A DNA stretch of 64,000 bases from Cellulomonas sp. 73-92 (GTDB lineage: Bacteria > Actinomycetota > Actinomycetes > Actinomycetales > Cellulomonadaceae): positions 1-64,000 of the forward strand of contig NZ_MKTH01000019.1 of assembly GCF_001898175.1 (NCBI RefSeq). Reading direction: 5' to 3'. This document shows, one piece after another, positions 35,507-42,677 of this stretch (position 1 is its first letter; every line of letters begins with the position of its first letter). Below the pieces are notes generated by a model. The model made no database searches. It had not been told where the DNA came from and was given only the letters and a program-made list of their open reading frames with translations. The position numbers were made by a program, and so were the translations under genes.

Positions 35507-36642
35507 CGGACATGGAGCGCATTTGTGAGACAGCGCACGCTCTGATCGAAACGGCGCACGATCGCGATCACGTCGCACCCATCGCCGTGCCCGACGAGCG
35601 CGGCGGCTTCGGGTACGCATTCTTGCCGTACGTGTTCCCTGTCGTGCTGGATGCGATGGCGCTGCGCGATCAGCTGCTGCGCATCGCTCGCACCGGGCAG
35701 CGCACGGTCTTGGTGACCGCGGCGAACAGTGGAGTGCTGCGGTTGTTCTGCGCCCGCCACGTCATGGAGGAAGTCGAGGAGCATCAAGCGGAGTGGGCAA
35801 CCCAGAAGGGTGTGAGCGTGCCCCTGGTCCACGCGGTGTGGCTCGACACCCTGGCGCCTCTGCTGCGCTGCGTGGAGGTGCCCACCGGCCTGGCGGTGGC
35901 CGGCGAGCAGCGTCGGCTGGACGCGCTCGACGTTCGCGGCAGCAAACTAGGTGACCCGGACGATGTGCCGACGGCGACGCTGGCGCTGCTACTGGGGGCG
36001 CCGCTGCTGAGTCGAGACCACAAGCCGCTCATCGCCGTGTACGGGGCGGACATCGACCATGTTGCTCTCGGCAGGTGGCTTCCTCGGCTCTACGACGGGG
36101 GCGACGTCGGGGCGACGGGGAGCTTCTTGCAGAGCGTCGAGCTGCTGGGGAGTGTGCTCGGCCGCGGCGTGTTCGTCGGGCTACGCGAGCTGGCGGGACG
36201 AGTGCCCTGGCCGTGGCTGCTGCTCGGTGGTGTCGCCGCGGGGGCCGCAGTACACGTGTTCGTCCCATCTGCGACGCAGCGCAAGGTCGGCTCGGTGCTG
36301 GGCGACGGGCTGCTGTCGGCCGTCGGACTGGTAGCGGAGATGGCACGACTGCGCGCTGAGGCCGAGACCCGGTTCGAGGCTCTGCTGCCGGACCAGCCGT
36401 CCTGGAACCAGATCCGCAACGAACTGGGTGCCGCGGCGGGCCTCACCCGGGCATGCCTGTACCAGCTGGCACGCAGCCCGCGGTCTGACCAGAGCGCGGT
36501 CGAGCTCAGCGCGCTGCTCGGGGAGGTGGGCGTCCGTCCGCGGGGCCCGGCAGTGGTCAGGGCTGCGTTGCGGCGCCAGGCATGCTTCGACGAGCCGTAT
36601 CCCGGCCGGTTCCAGGTCGGGCACCCCTGGTACACACGCTGA
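35482..36642 (+). CDS. PIN-domain nuclease-like protein with membrane helix
   Basis: 386 residues from ATG 35482 (overlapping the HTH gene by 25 bases) or 376 from ATG 35512. The PIN fold is supported by acidic residues in the right order: Asp57 (FPVVLDAMALRD), Glu96/97 (ARHVMEEVEEH), Asp158-161 (GDPDDVPTATLAL) and Asp179 (LLSRDHKPL). PIN domains are Mg-dependent RNases, often toxins. A single membrane helix follows (PWPWLLLGGVAAGAAVHVFV, about 244-263), and the last 70 residues look like a winged helix (PRGPAVVRAALRRQACF). A membrane-tethered PIN protein coupled to an HTH protein is unusual. Function not known. Confidence 0.72.
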   Translation: MAKIASVVADMERICETAHALIETAHDRDHVAPIAVPDERGGFGYAFLPYVFPVVLDAMALRDQLLRIARTGQRTVLVTAANSGVLRLFCARHVMEEVEEHQAEWATQKGVSVPLVHAVWLDTLAPLLRCVEVPTGLAVAGEQRRLDALDVRGSKLGDPDDVPTATLALLLGAPLLSRDHKPLIAVYGADIDHVALGRWLPRLYDGGDVGATGSFLQSVELLGSVLGRGVFVGLRELAGRVPWPWLLLGGVAAGAAVHVFVPSATQRKVGSVLGDGLLSAVGLVAEMARLRAEAETRFEALLPDQPSWNQIRNELGAAAGLTRACLYQLARSPRSDQSAVELSALLGEVGVRPRGPAVVRAALRRQACFDEPYPGRFQVGHPWYTR

Positions 36643-36920
36643 TCGAGACAGGCAGTTGATCCCCCTGGGTGTGGAGCCGACGGGGCGAAGCGCTTCCGTT
36701 CGTTCGCCCTCGCTCAGACCGTGCTCCTTCGCAGGCGGCTCGCCAGCTGCTCGCTGGCCGACGTCACCGGGCTGGCGCCGATGATCAGGCCTGGTCGCGC
36801 CTGCTCAGTGCGGGGCGCGCCCACACCCGCCAAACAGAACGTAGTCGGTCAAACTGAGCGAGCTTGGAGCAAGCCGCCGACCTTCTGCTGAGCGCAGCTG
36901 CGATGCAGACGCGGAGATCG
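36643..36920. other. Non-coding stretch before the IS256 relic
   Basis: About 280 bases with no recognisable coding motif on either strand; it probably holds decayed mobile DNA. Confidence 0.35.
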
Positions 36921-37329
36921 GCTCCTTCTCGGTAATCCGGCTGATCGTGACCTTGGACACCTGGGTGCCGCAGACCTCAGCGAAGTGCGCGGCGATCTCC
37001 CCGGTCTCAACCCCGCGCGGTCAACGACAGCACGAACTCGTCGACGGCCTTCAAACGCCGCTGCCGCTTACGAACGATCGGGGACTCGAACATTCCCTCC
37101 CGGTCCCCTGGCACGTCGATCTGCACCGGCCCGATCTCGGTGATCACCGTCTCGGACCGCGACCCGTTGCGCTCGTTCGTGCCCGTGGTGGCCTCGCTCT
37201 CGCCGGATCGGTGAGCTTCTCCTCCAGTGCGAGCTCCAGGACCTGCTTGGTCAACCCCGTCAGCAAACCGTCCGGGCCGACCAGGTCGACACCGATCTGC
37301 CGCGCCAGAGCGATCATCGCCCGGGCCAT
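36921..37329 (-). pseudogene. IS256-family transposase relic
   Basis: The minus strand from ATG 37329 reads LVGPDGLLTGLTKQVLELAL and EEKLTD, the IS256 N-terminus. After a deletion and frame change it continues NERNGSRSETVITEIGPVQI, then DREGMFESPIVRKRQRRLKA and VDEFVLSLTARG up to a stop, and in a further frame GEIAAHFAEVCGTQVSKVTI followed by SRITEKE. The remaining two thirds, including the DDE residues, are absent. It marks the right flank of the foreign block. Confidence 0.8.
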
Positions 37330-37420
37330 CCGCTGTTCTCTTCGTCGTCGAGCATCACTGGCTCGACGACGAGAGCCACGTCGAACCATGCCGCAGGCCC
37401 CGCCAGAACTCGGTGCTGGT

Positions 37421-38185
37421 TCAGCTGACCCGGATGTAGATCGGGTTCGACTGCCAGATCGCGCGGAACTGGATCGTCTTGCCGGGCCGCGGGGAGTCGA
37501 TCTGCATGCCGTCGCCGGCGTAGATCCCCACGTGGCCGGGGGTGTAGATGATGTCGCCGGGCAGGGCGTCCGCCGCGGAGACCCGGGTGCCGATGCTCGC
37601 GTAGGCCGACGACGAGCGCGGCAGGCTGATGCCGAGCTGCGCGTAGACGTACTGCAGAAACCCGGAGCAGTCGAAGCCGTCCGGGGTGTTGCCACCGTAC
37701 CTGTACGGGGTGCCGACGTAGCGGGCCGCGATCTCGAGGACGGCGTTGCCGGACACCGACGGCGGGGCCGGGGTGTTGGCGACGGCGCGCTCGGCCGAGC
37801 GGCTCGTCCTCGTCGTGCTCGTCGTCGCCTTCTTCGCCTTGACCGGCGCGGGCGGCGCCGGCTTGACCGGCGTGACGTCGGGGACGTCGAGCTTCCACTC
37901 CGCGGTGGCGGGTGCCGTGACCACCGGCGCCAGCTCGAGCTGGGCCTGGGCCTGGGCGGCGAGTGCCGCAGTGTCGACCGGGGGCAGCCCGACGGCGCTG
38001 TCGCTGGCCGCCTGGGCGGGAGCCGCGCCGATGGCGGAGACGATCAGCCCGGACGACGCAGCCACCACGGCAGTGCGGCGGCCGACGACCTGGAGCTGGG
38101 CTGTTGCGGTGGACGTCAGGTGCGTGAGAGGGGTCGACGGGCGCGTCGCCGCGCGATGCCGGCCGTGTGACGTGCGTACGGACAA
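37421..38185 (-). CDS. NlpC/P60 peptidoglycan endopeptidase
   Basis: 254 residues from TTG 38185, chosen for the GGAGAGG site 8 bases upstream. An N-terminal export segment (RRTAVVAASSGLIVSAIGAA) leads to a Pro/Thr/Lys-rich linker and a C-terminal NlpC/P60 domain: GTPYRYGGNTPDGFDCSGFL with the catalytic Cys, then LPGDIIYTPGHVGIYAGDG with the His. It cleaves peptide cross-links in the wall. A c-di-AMP riboswitch lies in the 5' leader, so expression is tied to the cell-wall/osmotic second messenger. The third polar residue of the triad is not obvious (MQIDSPRPG region). Confidence 0.9.
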   Translation of the reverse strand: MSVRTSHGRHRAATRPSTPLTHLTSTATAQLQVVGRRTAVVAASSGLIVSAIGAAPAQAASDSAVGLPPVDTAALAAQAQAQLELAPVVTAPATAEWKLDVPDVTPVKPAPPAPVKAKKATTSTTRTSRSAERAVANTPAPPSVSGNAVLEIAARYVGTPYRYGGNTPDGFDCSGFLQYVYAQLGISLPRSSSAYASIGTRVSAADALPGDIIYTPGHVGIYAGDGMQIDSPRPGKTIQFRAIWQSNPIYIRVS

Positions 38186-38200
38186 AGCGTGCCTCTCCGT

Positions 38201-38375
38201 GCGCCTACGAGGTCAGCTGTCGGGTTCGGGTGGGAGATCACCCGGCCGTCCGGTCCGAGGACCGTCCGACTTCACCCCAAGGACGTCGTCTCCGGCGCCC
38301 ACGATTGGGTCCCCCGCTCCTGCCGGCGAGTCGTGCGGACCCCGTGCGGTGGCAGGATTCGGCAATCCGCCCGAG
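38201..38375 (-). ncRNA. c-di-AMP (ydaO-yuaA) riboswitch
   Basis: The leader of the NlpC/P60 gene on the minus strand carries the conserved blocks of the actinobacterial ydaO riboswitch in order: GGAGCGGGGGACCCAA (38305-38320), TCCTTGGGGTGAAGTCGG (about 38266-38283) and CCCGAACCCGACAGCTGACC (about 38212-38232), followed by the GGAGAGG ribosome binding site. Such switches turn off wall hydrolase and resuscitation-factor genes when c-di-AMP is high (family knowledge). Boundaries are approximate. Confidence 0.85.
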
Positions 38376-38454
38376 GGCTGTCCGGAGGAGGGTTCCGAGC
38401 AGCGGATCGACCGTACCCGACCGTTCGTCCAGTTGTCACGTTCCGGTCACGAAC

Positions 38455-39445
38455 ATGTTCACGGGTCCAGAACGGGGCGAGGCCGGATACCTCGCAGGCT
38501 GGGTGATCGCCCGTCTGCTCGATCACGGCCGACGTTCCGCATCACGGTGCGGAACGTCGGCCGGGCGGACAGCGTGCGTGCCGCGATTCCAGGTCGGCTG
38601 GGGCGCAGGCCGGAGCCTCCATCGAATTCACGGGTCGCCGACCTGCTCGCCGACAGCGGCTGGGACGAAGCAATGAGCGGGATCGACTATGTCGCTCACA
38701 CGGCTTCACCACTCGGCTTCGACCCGGGCGAGGACCTCGTCCGCACGGCGCGGAGGCGTCCAGCGGGTGCTGTGAGAGCGGCGGCACGAGTGGCCTGCGG
38801 CGAGCGGCGCTGAGGTCGTCGGGTGCGGCGGCTGCCTCACCCGATCCGAGCGTGCCGGTGCGCGAGAACGTGTGGGGCCGAACCCACCAGATCGCCGGTC
38901 AAGGCGTACAACGACTCGAAGATCTGGTCCGAGTGCGACGCCTGGACACTAACCGCCGATACGGACCTCGAGCTGACCACGGTGCCGCCGACTTCATGCA
39001 AGGCCCCCACTGAGAACACCGGTCCGAGAGGGGTCGGTCGAGATCGTTCGCCGCCTCCTCACAGGCGGACTGCCCGCCATCGCGAACAGCGGATGGGACG
39101 TTGTCGACGTCCGCGACATCGCGGAATTGCACCCAATTGCCCCGACAACGCCGGCCGCCGCCAGCGAACGGTTTATCTGCTCCGACCACTTCATGTGGGG
39201 GCGACAGATGGCGGCGATCCTCCACCAGTAACTTCCGGCCGAGCCGAAGAGGGCGCTCGCCAGGTCATGCCGACCTGCAGTTCGCGCACCTCACCCCGCA
39301 GATGGCCATGCTGTGCGAGCAGCTCGGCACCCACACGAGCGTCGACGGCAGCAAAGCACGGCATGTCCCCAGATGGCACCCTCGACCGGCGGAGCAGACG
39401 CCCGTCCCCACCGCCCGCGCACTCCTTGCCAGGCCCACACGATGA
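38455..39445 (+). pseudogene. NAD-dependent epimerase/dihydroflavonol-reductase-like gene, decayed
   Basis: Pieces of one atypical short-chain dehydrogenase appear in order but in different frames: MFTGPERGEAGYLAGWVIAR, NVGRADSVRAAIPGRLG, SGWDEAMSGIDYVAHTASPL with GFDPGEDLVRTA, then VKAYNDSKIWSECDAWTLTA with the Tyr and Lys region, RFICSDHFMWGRQMAAIL and finally CEQLGTHTSVDGSKARHVPR. The section after RTA is shortened by a deletion, so this is true decay. It starts divergently from the riboswitch-controlled NlpC gene and ends about 100 bases from the kdgK stop. Confidence 0.8.
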
Positions 39446-39542
39446 TCTGCGCGGCTCCGACCACTGCGGATAAGCCTCGGTCAGTGGCGGTCGTCGTGGA
39501 CGTCTTCCTGCCGCTGTCCCTTCGCGTCCCCGGCAACTGTCG

Positions 39543-40646
39543 TCAGCGGTTGACGCGGGCGTTGCCGCCGGCGGCGAGCTTGAGGATCTCGGTCTTGGTG
39601 GCGGTGGAGGTGTCGCCGGGGGTGGTCATGGCCAGCGCGCCGTGGGCGGCGCCCCATTGCACGGCGGTCTGGAGGTTCTGGTCGTCGAGGAGGGCGGCGA
39701 TCAGGCCGGAGGCGAAGGAGTCGCCGCCGCCGACGCGGTCGAGGATCTGCAGGCCGGGGCGGTGGGTGGCGTGGACCAGGCCGGTGGCCGGGGACCAGGC
39801 GAGGGCGCCCCAGTCGTTGACGGTGGCCGAGCGCACGGTGCGCAGGGTGGTGGCGATGACGGCGAGGTTGGGGTAGGCGGCGGCGACCTGGGCGATCATC
39901 GCGGCGAAGGCGGTGGTGTCCAGCTCGGACAGGTCGGCGTCGACGCCTTCCACCTGGAAGCCGAGGGCGGCGGTGAAGTCCTCCTCGTTGCCGATCATGA
40001 CGTCGACGTAGCCGGCGATCGCCTGGTTGACCTGCTGGGCGCGGGCCTGTCCGCCGATGGCCTGCCACAGGCTGGGGCGGTAGTTCAGGTCGTAGGAGAC
40101 GACCACGCCGTGGGTGTGGGCGGCCTGGACGGCGGCCAGGGTGGTCTGTGCGGAGGTCTCGGACAGGGCGGCGTAGATGCCGCCGGTGTGCAGCCAGCGC
40201 ACCCCGAGGGTGCCGAACAGGTGGTCGAAGTCGATCTGGTCGGCGCGCAGCTGGCTGGCGGCGGTGTGGCCGCGGTCGGAGACCCCGAGGGCGCCGCGCA
40301 CGCCGAAGCCGCGTTCGGTGAAGTTCAGGCCGTTGCGCACGGTGCGTCCGACGCCGTCGTAGCCCAGCCAGGTGATGAAGGAGGTGTCTAGGCCGCCGGT
40401 GAGGATGAAGTCCTCGATCAGACGGCCGACCTCGTTGTCGGCCAGGGCGGTCAGGATCGCGGTCCGCAGCCCGAAGGCGCGGCGCAGGCCGCGGGCGACG
40501 TTGTACTCCCCACCACCCTCCCAGGCGGCGAACGACCGGGCGGTGCGGATCCGGCCCTCACCGGGATCCAGCCGCAGCATCACCTCACCCAGGTTGACGG
40601 CGTCGTAACGGCAGGACTCGACGGGACGGATCGACAGCACGGACAT
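39543..40646 (-). CDS. kdgK: 2-keto-3-deoxygluconate kinase
   Basis: 367 residues, PfkB family. GGEYNVARGLRRAFG is the sugar-binding loop and DRVGGGDSFASGLIAALL the catalytic loop with its Asp. It phosphorylates 2-keto-3-deoxygluconate to KDPG. ATG 40646 follows GGAG by 7 bases; an earlier ATG at 40658 has no site. It is the last gene of the pectin operon, 57 bases after the KDPG aldolase gene, whose substrate is its product. That order and the KduI/KduD genes upstream support KDG rather than another sugar. Confidence 0.9.
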   Translation of the reverse strand: MSVLSIRPVESCRYDAVNLGEVMLRLDPGEGRIRTARSFAAWEGGGEYNVARGLRRAFGLRTAILTALADNEVGRLIEDFILTGGLDTSFITWLGYDGVGRTVRNGLNFTERGFGVRGALGVSDRGHTAASQLRADQIDFDHLFGTLGVRWLHTGGIYAALSETSAQTTLAAVQAAHTHGVVVSYDLNYRPSLWQAIGGQARAQQVNQAIAGYVDVMIGNEEDFTAALGFQVEGVDADLSELDTTAFAAMIAQVAAAYPNLAVIATTLRTVRSATVNDWGALAWSPATGLVHATHRPGLQILDRVGGGDSFASGLIAALLDDQNLQTAVQWGAAHGALAMTTPGDTSTATKTEILKLAAGGNARVNR

Positions 40647-40703
40647 GCGGGGCTCCAAGGACGACGAACGGACGGCAGAGACGACGAGGCCGGGGCGATA
40701 AGG

Positions 40704-41336
40704 TCAGGGCCGCGCCGGGTGGGCGGCGGCGACCGCGTTGCTGATGAGGTCGACCAGGCCGGCCCTGTCGTGCGCGGCGACGCGGTCGGGTGGCACCATC
40801 CAGGACCCGCCGACGGCGGCGACGGTTGGCACGGCGAGGTAGTCCGCGAGGTTCGCTGGACCGATGCCGCCGGTCGGCACGAACCTCATGTCGCCGAATG
40901 GTGCGGCCAGGGCCTTGATCGCCGCGGCACCCCCTGAGGTGCCGGCGGGGAAGAACTTCACGGTGTCGAGCCCGAGCTCGAGGGCGGCCTGCACTTCGGT
41001 CGCGGTGACGGCGCCCGGCAGGGCGGGCACGCCGTGCTCGGCGCACCGCTCGACGACCGCCCGGCGGGTCCCGGGCGAGACGACGTATCGGGCGCCGGCT
41101 GCCACTGCCTGGTCCACCTGGGCGGCGGTCAGCACCGTGCCGGCGCCGACGAGCACGTCGCCCCGATCGGCGACGATCCTGATCGCCTCGGCGGCGGCCG
41201 CGGTGCGCAGGGTGATCTCAGCCACCGGCAGGCCACCGGCGACCAGGGCGTCGGCCAGCAGGCTCGCGTCCGCGGCGTCCTGGAGCACCACGACCGGCAC
41301 CAGTCGGTGCTGGGTCAGCTGCGTCAGTGTGGTCAT
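40704..41336 (-). CDS. eda: KDPG/KHG aldolase
   Basis: 210 residues, complete class I aldolase of the Entner-Doudoroff type. Glu40 (VAEITLRT) is the general acid/base and Lys127 (LDTVKFFPAG) forms the Schiff base; the phosphate loop is PTGGIGPANL. It splits 2-keto-3-deoxy-6-phosphogluconate into pyruvate and glyceraldehyde-3-phosphate in the cytoplasm, closing the uronate pathway encoded by the operon. It lies between the GH51 and kdgK genes. Confidence 0.94.
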   Translation of the reverse strand: MTTLTQLTQHRLVPVVVLQDAADASLLADALVAGGLPVAEITLRTAAAAEAIRIVADRGDVLVGAGTVLTAAQVDQAVAAGARYVVSPGTRRAVVERCAEHGVPALPGAVTATEVQAALELGLDTVKFFPAGTSGGAAAIKALAAPFGDMRFVPTGGIGPANLADYLAVPTVAAVGGSWMVPPDRVAAHDRAGLVDLISNAVAAAHPARP

Positions 41337-41387
41337 CGTGTGCCTCCGTCTCGTCTCGGGTGCCTGTGCCGGTGATCCACGGCGCGC

Positions 41388-42587
41388 TCAGACGGCCAGT
41401 CGGATGAGCGACCAGAACACCGCCGGCAGCTCGACCGACAGGGCGTTCTCCTCGACGGCGGCGGTGGCGTTGTGCCGTGGCGCGACGGTGGTGTCGTCGT
41501 CGGCCCTGGCCTGCCAGCTGGGGGTCGGGGTCGGCCAGGGTGAGCGCGTCGGTGAGCCGAGGAGGGGCACCGAACGGGCACAGGTCGACGACCGGCGCCA
41601 GGCCCGGCCGCCGGGTTCGGTCATGATCGGGGCGACTGCGTTGACCAGCTGAGCTGCGCCAGGGAGGCCGAGTGCACCCGGTCGCTGCTGCGCAGCAGGC
41701 TGATGAGCAGGTTGCCGACGACGACCGCGTCCGCGACGTTGTAGTGGTCCTCGAGCAGCACGGGTGCCGCCGGCCGGTTGTCGCCGGTCGGCGTCCTGGA
41801 CTGCGCCCGGTGCTGGTGCCGACGTTCCACTCGTCGAAGGACAGGTGGATTCGCTTGGTGGTCTTGTAGTAGGCGTGGGCGGAGACGAGGTCGACCTCGT
41901 CGTGCGCCTCGGCCAGCACCGTCTATTCCCAGGCGCCGAAGGCTGGGCTGGCTGGAGGAGGAGCCGCAGGCGACCAGCACGAGGGTGGAGTCGACCATGC
42001 GCATGGCGCGTGCGGTCTCGGCGGCCAGCCGCCCGTCCTCGGTGGCGGTCTTGTACCCGGTCTGCCAGGTGCCGTCCGTCTCGTTGCCCAGGCACCACAT
42101 CCGCACCCCGTACGGGGTTGGCGAGCCGCTGGTCGGACAGGGCGGTGCCGCCGGCCAGGTTGCAGTACTCCAGCAGGTCGACCGCGTCCTGGATGCCGCG
42201 GGTGCCGAGGTTGACCGCCATCATCGGCTCGACGCCAGCCTTGGCGCACCAGCGCATGAACTCGTCGGTGCCGAAGGTGTTGGGCTCGGTGGAGTGCCAG
42301 GCCAGGTTCGGTCGCCTCGGCCGGCCCTCGCGCAGGCCGACGCCGTCTTCCCAGCGGCAGCCGGAGACGAAGTTGCCGCCGGGGTAGCGCACGGTGGAGA
42401 TGCGGAGCTCGCCGACCAGGGCAAGCACGTCCTTGCGGAAGCCGTCCTCGTCAGCCGCCGGGTGGTCCGGCTCGTAGATGCCGGTGTAGACGCATCGGCC
42501 CAGGCGTTCGACGAACGTGCCGAACGTCTGCCGGCGCACCGGTCCGGTGGTGAAGGCAGGGTCGAGAACGGCGTTGACCGCTCGCAT
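41388..42587 (-). pseudogene. GH51 alpha-L-arabinofuranosidase, multiply frameshifted as read
   Basis: From ATG 42587 the protein is intact for 170 residues (GRCVYTGIYEPDHPAADEDG, ISTVRYPGGNFVSGCRWEDG), then the frame changes at LANP|YGVRMWCLGNETDGTW, which carries the acid/base Glu. Further pieces are AEAHDEVDLVSAHAYYKTT and HLSFDEWNVG, with the nucleophile Glu, and VLLEDHYNVADAVVVGNLLI; the end VELPAVFWSLIRLAV is back in the first frame. The first change is in a run of four C, and a TAG also interrupts the middle. GH51 removes arabinose from arabinan side chains, which fits the operon. Confidence 0.8.
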
Positions 42588-42677
42588 GGGATCTCCTCGT
42601 CTGTCGTGGGACGGGTCGACGGCGGCGTCGGCCGCCGGGGTGAGGCGCTGGGCGTCATCACCCCGGCGGCTCGTCGC

